This document shows, piece after piece, positions 8,630 to 18,269 of a DNA stretch of 55,054 nt. The notes under the pieces were generated by a model. That model saw only the letters and a list, made by a program, of their open reading frames with translations, was not told the origin of the DNA and searched no databases. Both the position numbers and the translations under genes were made by a program. The DNA is from a bacterium (GTDB taxonomy: Bacteria > Acidobacteriota > Terriglobia > Terriglobales > Acidobacteriaceae). The first letter of the stretch is position 1. Every line of letters begins with the position of its first letter. Location of the stretch: positions 1-55,054 of the forward strand of contig JAMFSC010000078.1 of NCBI GenBank assembly GCA_026225095.1, in the 5' to 3' direction.

Positions 8630-11600
8630 ATGAAGACACTCTATGAACATCCTTTTTTGGCCGGTCGTATTGCGTTTCTTCTCCTCGTTCTGTCAGTGTT
8701 TGCGCTTCCTTGCTGGGGACAGTTTGAAAGTGCGGCTGTCCTGGGGACGATCGCGGACCCCAATGGTGCGGTGGTTCAGCGGGCTCAAGTCAGCCTCCGG
8801 AGCATCGACACCGGTGTGGTGCAAACGACGACGAGCGACTCGAAGGGAGACTACCAATTCCTTGAGGTGCATGTTGGCCTCTATCGCGTCACGGTCGATT
8901 CGCCCGGCTTCAAGACCGCGCAGAGCGGCGACTTCCGCGTCGATGCCGGAGCGCGTCAGCGTGTGAGTCTGGCGTTGCAGATTGGCGACCCTGGCCAGAT
9001 TGTCGAGGTCCGCTCCGCCGCTTCTGCATTGCAGACGGAATCGAGTGACCGTGGAGTGGTGATCGGGAATGAGAGGATTGTGGAGTTGCCGCTCAACGGT
9101 AGGTCAACGGGTTCGCTCGCGCTCCTTGCTCCTGGCGTCAGGAACGCGTATGGACTGCCCAAGCGGGAGTCGTCATTCAATGTGAACGGTCTGCGCAGCC
9201 AGTTCAACAACTTCGTCCTCGATGGGTTGGATAACAATGCGTATGGCACATCCAACCAGGGACTTTCGAACCAGGTGGTTCAGGTTGCACCCGATGCGCT
9301 CCAGGAGTTCCGCGTCATTACCGATAACTTCAGCGCGGAGTATGGCCATGCGGGGGGTGCCGTCATCAACGCGGTCATGAAGAGTGGTACGAATCAGCTT
9401 CACGGTACGGTCTGGGAGTTCCTGCGGAATACCGACCTCAACGCCACGGGATACTTCAAACCGGTTGGAGGTCAAAAGCCTGTTTACATCCAGAATCAGT
9501 TTGGCGCGGCCTTAGGCGGACCGATCAAGAAGGATAAGATCTTCCTGTTTGGCGATTATGAAGGTTGGCGCAGGCTCCAGAGATCCTTGACCTTCGGCAA
9601 TGTGCCGACGCTCGATCAGCGCAACGGTATCTTTGGCAGCGCCCTCCCGGTCAAGAATCCCTATACGGGAGCTACGTATGCGAATGGCACGATCCCTGCC
9701 TCGGCGCTGACCGCCTTCGGGAAGACCGTCTTCGCTGCACTTCCCGCCCCGAATCTCTCCGGCAATACACAAAACTTCCAGGCGCTTCTACCCGCGACGG
9801 ATAACGGCAACAAAGGCGACATCCGTTACGATCAGTATCTTTCGCGCAAGATCACTTTCTTTGAGCGGTACAGTTACAACATCTACAACCAACTCGCTGC
9901 GCCGAATAACGGTATCCCTGGCCCATCCGGTCAGGGCGGCGGAATCGTATCGTATGTCCACAACTGGCAGACCGCCACAGGCTTGACCTGGGCGATCAAT
10001 TCGGTATCGCTTCTGGATGTACGCTTTGGCGTCTCGAATACCAGCGCCGGCAAGACTCCGGCGACACTCGACGGTGGGCCGAGCATGCTGCAGCTCTACG
10101 GCATCACCGGCCTGCCCACGGATCCATCCCTCACCGGCGGTCTGAACACGCAGAATGTAACCGGATACGCCTCGTATGGCCGCGATTACACGAGCCCACA
10201 GTGGCAGGATCCGATGGTCTTCAACCCCAAGGTGAACTACTCGAGGATCATCAATCGTCACACCTTCAAGCTCGGCTATGAGTACCAGAGCATCCACACC
10301 TACATGGATGACTTCAATCCTGCCTACGGACAGGATATCTACGGTGGCCAATTCACCAATCCCACGCCGACCAAGAGCAATACGATCTATAACCTCGCCG
10401 ACTTCCTGCTAGGTACGCGATCAACCTATCAACTCACGAACTACACGACGGCCAATCTTCGGCAGTGGATGGACTTTGGCTATGTCCAGGATGACTGGAA
10501 GGTCTCTTCACGGCTAACGCTGAACCTCGGTGTTCGCTACGAGTTCGCCACGCCGCAGTACGAACGCGACAATCGCATGGCGAACTACGATCCCACAACG
10601 AACACGCTGATCTCCGCGAAGGCCGGGTCCCTGAAAGATCGCTCGTTGGTGAATCCTTCGTATAACAACTGGGCACCGCGTGTCGGTCTTGCGTATGGCA
10701 TTACTCCGAAGACGGTTGTGCGAGCGGGCTATGGCATCAGCTATGTCCTCTTCCTGCGCCAGGGCGGAGACAGCTACCTGGCTTATAACGGACCATTCGT
10801 CGTCAACTCTCAGATCACGCAAACGCCTTCATCCCCAATATGCCAAGCCTCGTCCGTGCTCACAGCATGCTTCCGCCCCACCGAGCAGGGCTATCCCACA
10901 GGGTTTACATCGCCGGCGCTGTTTTCGACGGTGACGACGAAGACGGTCCATATCCAGAAGAACATTCGCACACCTTATGTGCAGAGCTGGCATCTCGATC
11001 TCCAGAGAGAGCTTCCCTGGAACATGCTCTTCGACGTTGCGTATGTTGGCAACCGTACGGTTCATCTCTGGGTGACCGGCGACCTGAACCAGGCGCTTCC
11101 AAACCTTGCGGGGCAAAGCCTGGGCGTAAAGGCGCGGCGTCCGGATGTACAGTTCGACTACATCGATTCGAACTTCAGTGAGGGCTTCGCGAACTACAAT
11201 GGCCTCCAGGTCAAGCTTGAGAAGCGCTATTCGAACGGGCTCTCACTGTTGAACTCCTTCACATGGTCCAAGGCGATCGACGACGCGTCGGGAGCTCTGG
11301 AGATGGCGAATGGCGATCAGCAGTCGATCAACATCTTCAATCCGGCATCGTCGAAGGGCGTGTCGGGTTACGATCAGCGGCTCAATAACACGACCTCCTT
11401 TGTGTTGGATTTGCCCTTCGGCCATGGACGCCGGTTTGGGTCCAGCTCTTCCACACTTGTGAACGGCGTGCTCGGCGGCTGGACGCTCACGGGGATCAAT
11501 ACGATGGTCACCGGACAGCCGATCAATCTAACCTACGATCCGAGTGCGGCGTTCATCGCAACGGACGGAAGCAAGAACTCGGCGGTCTATCGTCCGAATG

Positions 11601-11941
11601 TGACGGGCGATGTGTTGATGCCGGCAGCGCAGCGGACGATCAAGCAGTACTTCAATCCCAATACGGTAATTGTGCCAACCGATGTGACTCATCCCTACGG
11701 GAACGCAAGCCGCAACATGGGCAGGAGCAACAGCTACTTCGATCTGGATTCGGGACTGAAGAAGGAGTTCCCGCTCTTTGGCGAAGGACGGTATCTCCAG
11801 TTCAGGACTGAAGTCTTCAATCTGCTGAACAAGACTAACTTCTCGCCCGCGAATGGAGATCGGTCCAGCTCTTCGTTCGGCTCAATCACGAGCACCTTTC
11901 CCGCACGTCAGATCCAGTTCGCACTCAAAGTCGCTTTCTAG
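8630..11941 (+). CDS. Oar-like TonB-dependent receptor
   Basis: A 1103-residue outer-membrane receptor. It has a signal peptide (about 1-30), a carboxypeptidase-regulatory-like/SdrB-type Ig domain (about 35-115, ILGTIADPNGAVV-like), a plug (about 120-245, with ELPLNGRS, FNVNGLRSQFNNFVLDGLDNN and AEYGHAGGAVIN) and then a long beta-barrel ending in KVAF with a terminal aromatic residue. DQRLNNTTSFVLDLPFG and EVFNLLNKTNF are typical of the acidobacterial Oar-like group. These receptors import large or scarce substrates or, in some cases, export protease-linked products. Context with PQQ dehydrogenase, FG-GAP and propeller proteins suggests substrate uptake tied to periplasmic oxidation. It is divergent to the two-component pair at 6475-8540. 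Confidence 0.94.
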   Translation: MKTLYEHPFLAGRIAFLLLVLSVFALPCWGQFESAAVLGTIADPNGAVVQRAQVSLRSIDTGVVQTTTSDSKGDYQFLEVHVGLYRVTVDSPGFKTAQSGDFRVDAGARQRVSLALQIGDPGQIVEVRSAASALQTESSDRGVVIGNERIVELPLNGRSTGSLALLAPGVRNAYGLPKRESSFNVNGLRSQFNNFVLDGLDNNAYGTSNQGLSNQVVQVAPDALQEFRVITDNFSAEYGHAGGAVINAVMKSGTNQLHGTVWEFLRNTDLNATGYFKPVGGQKPVYIQNQFGAALGGPIKKDKIFLFGDYEGWRRLQRSLTFGNVPTLDQRNGIFGSALPVKNPYTGATYANGTIPASALTAFGKTVFAALPAPNLSGNTQNFQALLPATDNGNKGDIRYDQYLSRKITFFERYSYNIYNQLAAPNNGIPGPSGQGGGIVSYVHNWQTATGLTWAINSVSLLDVRFGVSNTSAGKTPATLDGGPSMLQLYGITGLPTDPSLTGGLNTQNVTGYASYGRDYTSPQWQDPMVFNPKVNYSRIINRHTFKLGYEYQSIHTYMDDFNPAYGQDIYGGQFTNPTPTKSNTIYNLADFLLGTRSTYQLTNYTTANLRQWMDFGYVQDDWKVSSRLTLNLGVRYEFATPQYERDNRMANYDPTTNTLISAKAGSLKDRSLVNPSYNNWAPRVGLAYGITPKTVVRAGYGISYVLFLRQGGDSYLAYNGPFVVNSQITQTPSSPICQASSVLTACFRPTEQGYPTGFTSPALFSTVTTKTVHIQKNIRTPYVQSWHLDLQRELPWNMLFDVAYVGNRTVHLWVTGDLNQALPNLAGQSLGVKARRPDVQFDYIDSNFSEGFANYNGLQVKLEKRYSNGLSLLNSFTWSKAIDDASGALEMANGDQQSINIFNPASSKGVSGYDQRLNNTTSFVLDLPFGHGRRFGSSSSTLVNGVLGGWTLTGINTMVTGQPINLTYDPSAAFIATDGSKNSAVYRPNVTGDVLMPAAQRTIKQYFNPNTVIVPTDVTHPYGNASRNMGRSNSYFDLDSGLKKEFPLFGEGRYLQFRTEVFNLLNKTNFSPANGDRSSSSFGSITSTFPARQIQFALKVAF

Positions 11942-11961
11942 TCGTGGGGCGTGCTGTCGAT

Positions 11962-12003
11962 GCCGTTCCATCTGGCCGGGAAAGCTCGACCAGATGGAAC
12001 GGC
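11962..12003 (+). terminator. 14-bp hairpin between receptor and phosphatase-like gene
   Basis: Bases 11962-11975 (GCCGTTCCATCTGG) pair perfectly with 11990-12003, with a 14-nt loop and a T-richer run (TTGTCTCGGATTGCTTTT) afterwards. It lies between the receptor stop (11941) and the next start (12044). It may be a terminator or an intercistronic attenuator that lowers expression of the downstream genes relative to the receptor. Confidence 0.6.
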
Positions 12004-12043
12004 TTGTCTCGGATTGCTTTTGAACAACGGTGAAGGAGTATCT

Positions 12044-13159
12044 GTGAAGAAAATCTGGCAACTCGCACTCAGTCTATCGATCGTGTCGCTTCCCGCGCTT
12101 GCGCAAAACAAGAACGTCATCCTGTTCATCGGAGACGGAGCGGGCGTCTCCAGCTTGAACGCGGCCAGCATGTACGGCTATCAGCGGCCCGAAGCCTTGT
12201 ACGTCCAGAGCATGCCGAACCTTGCGCTCGCTGACACGTCCACATCGCGCGAGTGGGTCACGGATGCCGCCGCCGCTGCGACTGCGTGGGCAACGGGAGT
12301 CAAGGGGCGCAACGGAGTCGTCTCGCAATCTCCTTCCGCGGAGCAGGGCAGCAAGGACGGTGAAACGCTCAAGACGGTCCTGGAGTACGCGGAGGAGCAT
12401 GGCCTGTCGACGGGCATCATTGCCAACGACGACCGCACCGGAGTGACGATCGCCGCGGTTTCCGCGTTCTATGCGCACATCAACAACCGGCAACAGTCCG
12501 GCGAGATCTTCAGGCAACTGCTGACGCCTCGCTTCGGCAAAGGTCCTGACGTCGTGATCGGCACGGGGCGCAAGTTGATCCTCGAACAGACAGGCAAGAT
12601 GGGATACGAAATCGCCAAGGAGATTCCGGCGAAGGGATATGCCTATGTCGATTCACTGTCCGCGCTATCGAAGCTGCCTGCGGAGCAGGACCGCGTGATC
12701 GCGCTGTTCGACGACATCGACTTCAACATGAGCGAAGCGGTCGACCAGGCAGTCGCGCGGCTGTCGAAGAATCCCAGGGGATACCTGCTGATTGCGTTCT
12801 CCGACTGCCACATGCTGAAAGCGCAGAAGAACATGACGCGCATCGTGGAGCTGGACAAGGCAGTTCGCGAGACGACCGAGAAGCACAAGAAGGATACCCT
12901 CGTGATGGTCACGGCGGACCATAGCTTCGCGCTGCACATCAAGGGCGAGGCGTTGGCGGAGACAGCGAGAACCGCAACCCCGAAGCAGATTGTCTCGATC
13001 ATCACCATGGAAGATCAGCATACGGCGGAAGAGGTTCCTGTCATGGCTGCGGGTCCAGGGTCGGAGATGGTGCATGGATGGATCTCCAACACCGATATCT
13101 TCCACTACATGATGCGTGCCTTCGGTTGGGAAAGCTCCGCAGCCCAGGTGACAAAATGA
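12044..13159 (+). CDS. Alkaline-phosphatase-fold secreted protein with a degenerate active site
   Basis: A 371-residue exported protein. GTG at 12044 is chosen because AAGGAG lies 5 nt upstream and the signal peptide (1-20, ALA cleavage) then begins correctly. The alkaline phosphatase fold is shown by NVILFIGDGAG (metal Asp D31), the TD.AAAATAWATGVK.RNG helix, TADH (D292/H293) and HTAEEVPVMAAGPG (H326). The nucleophile Ser of the DSA motif is Ala (D74-A75; codon GCC at 12266). By-eye alignment also puts Ile136/Ala138 where the Mg-ligand His/Asp and Thr usually lie. Likewise Ala251, His256 and Ala260 replace the Glu, Asp and His of EGGRIDHAGH. It is probably a pseudophosphatase or has another chemistry. 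The stop overlaps the next gene. Confidence 0.85.
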   Translation: MKKIWQLALSLSIVSLPALAQNKNVILFIGDGAGVSSLNAASMYGYQRPEALYVQSMPNLALADTSTSREWVTDAAAAATAWATGVKGRNGVVSQSPSAEQGSKDGETLKTVLEYAEEHGLSTGIIANDDRTGVTIAAVSAFYAHINNRQQSGEIFRQLLTPRFGKGPDVVIGTGRKLILEQTGKMGYEIAKEIPAKGYAYVDSLSALSKLPAEQDRVIALFDDIDFNMSEAVDQAVARLSKNPRGYLLIAFSDCHMLKAQKNMTRIVELDKAVRETTEKHKKDTLVMVTADHSFALHIKGEALAETARTATPKQIVSIITMEDQHTAEEVPVMAAGPGSEMVHGWISNTDIFHYMMRAFGWESSAAQVTK

Positions 13160-14322
13160 TGCGAAGAACGAGAGCTGTTGTCGGCGCGGCCTTGCTGGCC
13201 ATAGCGTTTACTGCGCGGGCACAATCTCGTCCCGACGAGATTCCATTCAGCATCCACATGATCGATCCGGGTGCGTACGAGACCTGTGCGATTGGCGATA
13301 TCAATCGCGATGGTCACCCGGACATCGTGTCAGGCGAGTACTGGTATGAAGGTCCTCGTTGGGTGAAACATCACTTTCGCACCATCGACTACGCCCGCAA
13401 TGCGACGGACGATTTGAGCGACCTGTTGATGGATGTGAATGGCGATGGTTATCTTGACGTCGTCAGTACCTCGTCGCATGGCAACCACTTTCTCTGGCTC
13501 GAGAACCCGGGCAAGAAGGGCGGCGCATGGAAGGAGCATCGCATTGAAGAGGGGCACGGCATCGAGTTCAGCTTTCTTGTAACGCTCGATCACGCAAGCA
13601 AGGTGCCCGCTGTGTTGCCACAATGGGGCGGTCATTCCATGAAGGATCCGCTTGCATGGTTTGAAGACGTGAATGGCACCTTCGTCAAGCATGTGGTCAG
13701 CCCGCGGAGCTATGGTCATGGTATCGGCGTTGGCGATCTCAGCGGCGATGGACGCAAAGACATCATCACGCCACTCGGATGGCTCGAGGCTCCTCCCGAT
13801 CCACGTGCCCCCGATTGGAAGTTGCATGCTGAGTTCGATCTTGGCAGCGTTGGGTATATCTACGTGGTCGATATCAATGGCGACGGCCGCATGGATCTTG
13901 TCACTTCGGCGGCGCATGACTACGGCCTTTTCTGGATGGAGAATCTCGGTGATGGCAAGTGGCAGAAGCATGTGATCGATGACACCTGGTCGCAGGCTCA
14001 TGCCATGACGATGGTCGACCTGAATCATGATGGGAAGCCCGACTTCGTGACCGGCAAACGCTATATGGCGCACAACGGCTCCGATCCGGGAGAGCGTGAA
14101 GCCCTCGGTGTTTACTGGTACGAATACCGCAAGGCGAACGACGGCTCGATCGAATGGATCAAGCATGTGCTGGACTATGGTGGCCGTGTGGGTACAGGCA
14201 TGGAGATTGGGGTTGCCGATCTCGATGGAGACGGCGATCTCGACCTGGCGATGGGCGGAAAGACAGGGCTCTTCCTCTTTGAAAACCAAACCCCACGCGC
14301 AGGAAAGAAGAAGAAATTTTGA
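13156..14322 (+). CDS. Secreted FG-GAP/VCBS-repeat protein
   Basis: A 388-residue exported protein. The ATG at 13156 overlaps the preceding stop (ATGATG with TGA at 13157), so it is translationally coupled. A signal peptide (about 1-23, ending ARA) is followed by six FG-GAP/VCBS units with calcium-binding loops: DINRDGHPD, DVNGDGYLD, DLSGDGRKD, DINGDGRMD, DLNHDGKPD and DLDGDGDLD. These build an integrin-alpha-like propeller. In this operon it lies between the phosphatase-like and PQQ dehydrogenase genes, suggesting a binding or scaffold partner. No catalytic motif is seen. Confidence 0.9.
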   Translation: MMRRTRAVVGAALLAIAFTARAQSRPDEIPFSIHMIDPGAYETCAIGDINRDGHPDIVSGEYWYEGPRWVKHHFRTIDYARNATDDLSDLLMDVNGDGYLDVVSTSSHGNHFLWLENPGKKGGAWKEHRIEEGHGIEFSFLVTLDHASKVPAVLPQWGGHSMKDPLAWFEDVNGTFVKHVVSPRSYGHGIGVGDLSGDGRKDIITPLGWLEAPPDPRAPDWKLHAEFDLGSVGYIYVVDINGDGRMDLVTSAAHDYGLFWMENLGDGKWQKHVIDDTWSQAHAMTMVDLNHDGKPDFVTGKRYMAHNGSDPGEREALGVYWYEYRKANDGSIEWIKHVLDYGGRVGTGMEIGVADLDGDGDLDLAMGGKTGLFLFENQTPRAGKKKKF

Positions 14323-16340
14323 TGCGACTTCGGCTCTTGGCTCTCCTTGTCTCCCCTGTGTTCGCTGTCGTTGCGGCTGCGCAACAGGCTCCGTCAGGTT
14401 CGACGATCTTTGAGAATCGCTGTTCGCTCTGTCATGGGGCGGACGGCAGCGGAGGGGGGCGCGCGCCCTCGCTGCTTGGGTTTGCGCGCTACCATACGGA
14501 CGCTGAACTGGCGACGCTTATCCATGATGGCCGCATGCAAAAGGGCATGCCTCCCTTCGATCTTTCGAACGATGAGATGAAGAGTCTCATCGAACACCTG
14601 CGTGAACTTTCCGGATCGAGCAAGGCGATGGGTGTCGGCGGCATGACCGGTGTAGTGCCCAAGCGTGGACCGGGACGAAAGCTCACCACCGATCCCCGGC
14701 CGGGCGAGGTGCGGTTGTCGAATGGGAAGATGCTGCAGGGCATGATTACGGAGAGCGACTTCGCCGCGCAGGTGCTGGCTCAGGATCAGAAGTTTCACCT
14801 TCTCGCGCGGGAGGGGGACCTGTATCGAGAGAAGCCGATCGAGCCAAAGAGCAACTGGACAACCTATAACGGCAACGACTCCGGCAATCGCCATAGCACG
14901 TTGAATCAGATCACGAACAGCAACGTCGCCGGGCTTGGTCTGGCATGGCTCTACCCCATTCCGAGTTCGCCCCGACTGGAAACCACGCCGATCGTAGTCG
15001 ACGGAATCATGTATGTGACCGGGTGGAATGAGCTCTACGCTCTGGATGCGACGACGGGGCACCAGCTATGGATGTATCGTCAGCCGCACACCGAAGGACT
15101 GATGAGTGAGGCCGGACGCGGCACGAATCGCGGCGCTTCGATCTCGGGCAACAAGCTCTTCATGGTGACCGATGGCGCACATCTGCTCTCGTTCAACAGG
15201 ATGACGGGAGAGAAGCTCTGGGATGTCGAGATGGGTGCTGTGAAGGATGGATACAGCGCAACCTTGGCGCCCATGGTCGTTGGCGATCTCTTGGTTGTCG
15301 GTGTGTCCGGAGGTGAGGAGGGAGCGAGGGGCTTCCTCTCGGCCTATAACCTCGATACAGGCAAGCTCGTGTGGCGTTTCTACACCATCCCGAAACGTGG
15401 CGAGAAAGGATCGGAGACGTGGATCGGGAATGCCATTGAGCATGGATGCGGCGCGACTTGGTTGACGGGCTCGTATGATCCACAACTCGACCTGGGGTAT
15501 TGGACCACGGGAAACCCATGTCCGGACTATAACGGCGATGAGCGCAAGGGTGACAATCTCTACACGAGTAGCGTCCTTGCGTTTTCGGCAAAGACCGGAG
15601 AACTCAAATGGCACTTCCAATTCACGCCGCACGACACGCATGACTGGGACTCGGAAGAGCCGCTCGTTCTTATCGATCAGGTGTGGCAGGGCAAGCCGCG
15701 CAAGCTGATGCTGCACGCGGACCGCAACGGCTTCTTCTTTGTGCTCGATCGAACGACTGGAGAGTTGCTGCTGGCCAGGCCATTCGCCAAGGTCAACTGG
15801 GCCACCGGCTATGGAAACGATGGACGTCCTATCCTGACGGACACCGCCGAGGCCAGTACGGAGGGTACGCTCATCTGCCCGGCGTCGAGCGGCGCGACGA
15901 ACTGGTACTCCAGCTCCTGGAGCCCGCTTACGAAGCTATTCTATCTGCGCGCCAACGACTGGTGCTCGACGTATAAGAAACAAGAGGATCCGCTGGTCGG
16001 CAATCGCTGGTACGGAGGCGTAGCACCCAACCAGTCTCCGGCCGTCAGCTTTATCCGCGCGTTGAATATCGAGACCGGCAAGAAGGTCTGGGAGCTTCCG
16101 CTCTCAACCTATGGTCAAGGAGGCATTCTTACGACCGACGGCGGGGTGCTCTTTGCGGGTGGACCGCAGGGCGCGTTTCTCGCGTTGAATGCCGCATCCG
16201 GCAAGGAGGAGTGGCATATCAACCTGGGTCAGAACTGGCAGGCTTCACCGATGACCTACATGGTGGGAGGCCGGCAGTATGTGTCGATCGCCGGTCCGGG
16301 TGGCATTTTTGCCTTCACGCTTCAGTCCCAGTTGCATTAG
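14322..16340 (+). CDS. Cytochrome c-PQQ-dependent dehydrogenase fusion
   Basis: A 672-residue periplasmic quinoprotein. ATG at 14322 overlaps the previous stop by one base. Order: signal peptide (about 1-20), an N-terminal class-I cytochrome c domain with haem motif C34-x-x-C37-H38 and a probable Met ligand in KGMPPF, then an eight-bladed PQQ propeller. Diagnostic pieces are TTYNGNDSGNRHS, CGATWLTGSYD, GNPCPDYNGDERKGDNLYT, WHFQFTPHDTHDWD and FVLDRTTGELL. This is the quinoprotein alcohol/aldose dehydrogenase pattern. The enzyme oxidises an alcohol or sugar hydroxyl and passes electrons from PQQ to its own haem. The cytochrome sits at the N-terminus, unlike classic type-II quinohaemoprotein ADHs where it is C-terminal. 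The substrate is not evident. Confidence 0.93.
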   Translation: MRLRLLALLVSPVFAVVAAAQQAPSGSTIFENRCSLCHGADGSGGGRAPSLLGFARYHTDAELATLIHDGRMQKGMPPFDLSNDEMKSLIEHLRELSGSSKAMGVGGMTGVVPKRGPGRKLTTDPRPGEVRLSNGKMLQGMITESDFAAQVLAQDQKFHLLAREGDLYREKPIEPKSNWTTYNGNDSGNRHSTLNQITNSNVAGLGLAWLYPIPSSPRLETTPIVVDGIMYVTGWNELYALDATTGHQLWMYRQPHTEGLMSEAGRGTNRGASISGNKLFMVTDGAHLLSFNRMTGEKLWDVEMGAVKDGYSATLAPMVVGDLLVVGVSGGEEGARGFLSAYNLDTGKLVWRFYTIPKRGEKGSETWIGNAIEHGCGATWLTGSYDPQLDLGYWTTGNPCPDYNGDERKGDNLYTSSVLAFSAKTGELKWHFQFTPHDTHDWDSEEPLVLIDQVWQGKPRKLMLHADRNGFFFVLDRTTGELLLARPFAKVNWATGYGNDGRPILTDTAEASTEGTLICPASSGATNWYSSSWSPLTKLFYLRANDWCSTYKKQEDPLVGNRWYGGVAPNQSPAVSFIRALNIETGKKVWELPLSTYGQGGILTTDGGVLFAGGPQGAFLALNAASGKEEWHINLGQNWQASPMTYMVGGRQYVSIAGPGGIFAFTLQSQLH

Positions 16341-16453
16341 GAATATTCAGACAGTCTTAAGATGCGATTGGTACTTTGATCGGAAGTCCTATGGGTCATG
16401 CTTCGCATCTCTATACGAATTGGAACGATTAAATTATTTGAATCAGGAGTCTT

Positions 16454-17455
16454 ATGCGTCTTCGTTGGATCGCCCTCGCCTTGGCAGCATCATCTTCACT
16501 CTTTGCGCAGACCCACACCTATCAACAAACGCGGAACTATGTGCTTGGCGGCGATGGTGGTTGGGATTACATCGTGCCCGATCCGGTGAACCACCGGCTC
16601 TTCATTGCGCGTCAGACCCGTGTGCTTGTGGTCGATGAGAACAGCGGGAAGCTCATTGGCCAGGTAAGCGATGTACATGGCGCTCATGGAACGGCGATCG
16701 CCGAGGGCACAGGATATGGATACGCGACATCGAGCGAAGACAAGGCCGTGGTGATGTTCGACGCGAAGACGTTCAAGATCCTCAAGCGGATTCCGGCTGC
16801 GGAGGATGCCGACGCCATCATCTTTGACAAGCCGTCCGGCCGCGTCTTCAGTCTGAATGGCGACGCGAACTCATCGACGGTGATCGACGCGAAGAACGGA
16901 ACGTTCCTCAAGAACCTGCCTCTTGGTGGCAAGCCGGAGTATGGGGTGTCCGCGGGCAACGGCAAGGTGTACGCCAACCTCACCGATACCAGTGAGATCG
17001 TCGAGATTGACAGTAAGGCGCTTGCGATCACGCGCCGGTGGTCGACTGCGGCTTGCAAGCAGCCGGTATCGATGGCCATCGACACACAGCATCATCGTCT
17101 TTTCAGCGGATGCCGTAGTGGCGTGCTCGCGGTCTCCGACTACGACCAGGGCAAGATCGTTGCGACGCTTCCGATCGGCAAGGGAGCCGACGGGGCTGGA
17201 TACGATCCGGCGACCCAGAATATCTTTTCCTCGAACGCCGATGGAACTCTCACGGCGATGCATCAGGACAGCGCGGATCAGTATCATGTGGTCGAGAACC
17301 TGACGACGCCGATCGGCTCGCGCAACATGGGATTCGACCCGATGAGCCACCGCCTCTTCGTCGTCTCCGCAAAGTTCGGACCGGTGTCTCCGGGAGAACG
17401 TAAGGGACCTGTGCTTCCCGGCACATTTACGCTGATGTCGTTTGAAGCGAAGTAA
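16454..17455 (+). CDS. Secreted YVTN-type beta-propeller protein
   Basis: A 333-residue protein with a signal peptide (about 1-19, LFAQ) and repeated propeller strands, e.g. DYIVPDPVNHRLFIAR, AIAEGTGYGYATSSED, AIIFDKPSGRVFSLNGD, GVSAGNGKVYANLTD, AIDTQHHRLFSGCRSG and GYDPATQNIFSSNADG. It belongs to the same broad class as the N-terminal part of the protein at 3806 and that at 53454. It closes the putative oxidation operon 114 nt after the PQQ dehydrogenase, so it may have its own promoter. Role inferred as a periplasmic binding or accessory protein. Confidence 0.85.
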   Translation: MRLRWIALALAASSSLFAQTHTYQQTRNYVLGGDGGWDYIVPDPVNHRLFIARQTRVLVVDENSGKLIGQVSDVHGAHGTAIAEGTGYGYATSSEDKAVVMFDAKTFKILKRIPAAEDADAIIFDKPSGRVFSLNGDANSSTVIDAKNGTFLKNLPLGGKPEYGVSAGNGKVYANLTDTSEIVEIDSKALAITRRWSTAACKQPVSMAIDTQHHRLFSGCRSGVLAVSDYDQGKIVATLPIGKGADGAGYDPATQNIFSSNADGTLTAMHQDSADQYHVVENLTTPIGSRNMGFDPMSHRLFVVSAKFGPVSPGERKGPVLPGTFTLMSFEAK

Positions 17456-17870
17456 GCAATTCGATAGTCTTCGCAAAGGTGCTCGGTTAGCTTTTTCTGC
17501 TGTACTCCAATTAGCTCATTACATTGTACTTTCATTAGCTTATTTTGTCGATAGAATCATGGACACTGCAAACTTCTCGAGTATCTGTCTCCGGCTAATC
17601 TAGCCGATAGTCCAGCCTCCCCAAGGAAACCAGGGCGCATAACCGATTCCGTTGGTGATCTGCTTCTAAGCGCTCTCACGCTGACTCAAGTGGAAAACGG
17701 TTCCGATTGGCAGTGCATTAGCCGCCTTCATCATGGCGCTAGCGTTGGGTGCTGGCAGTCGACCAAGTTCCCACGACCAAGGCATCTACACCCACGGTAA
17801 GGATTCGTGTTGGATCGTCACACTCGTTCAGTGAGCGAGGGTAGACGGGGGTGGCGCTCCCCGGCGGCGA

Positions 17871-17977
17871 CGGTGTGCCACAAAGGGGCTGTATGCTGCA
17901 TCGTGAAAAGCCCAATGATTCTCGCTATTTCTGCGCCATAAATCGCGTGGGCAGAAACGACCGTTTGTGGCACACCG
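17871..17977. repeat. Inverted-repeat unit, possible short MITE-like element
   Basis: A perfect 14-bp inverted repeat, CGGTGTGCCACAAA at 17871-17884 and its complement at 17964-17977, bounds 107 bp. Inside is a smaller partial inverted repeat (TTTCTGC at about 17925 against GCAGAAA at about 17951). This could be a palindromic intergenic repeat or a miniature transposable element. No target duplication is clear. Confidence 0.45.
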
Positions 17978-18269
17978 GGCCAGCCTGCCGCTCAACGCAT
18001 TAGGCAAAGCTTCAAGACTGTACGGCATTCATAGAGGGCTTCAGGCCACGGAAGGCTATTTGTGGCTTTGGGAATTACCTGGCGTAAAACCTTGGGCGAT
18101 AGGTGGCGTAAGAAAACAATCCGGGCCGCCACTCCGCACGACCATCAAGAAAGATGGGGAAGATATCTTCATTCGATTCATGCACTTGCAGGGAGAGAGG
18201 CTGATTGCGGCAAGACTTAATCTTGTCCAGCCGAGCCCATTTACGCCAAATAGCGCTCAAAGACTTACG

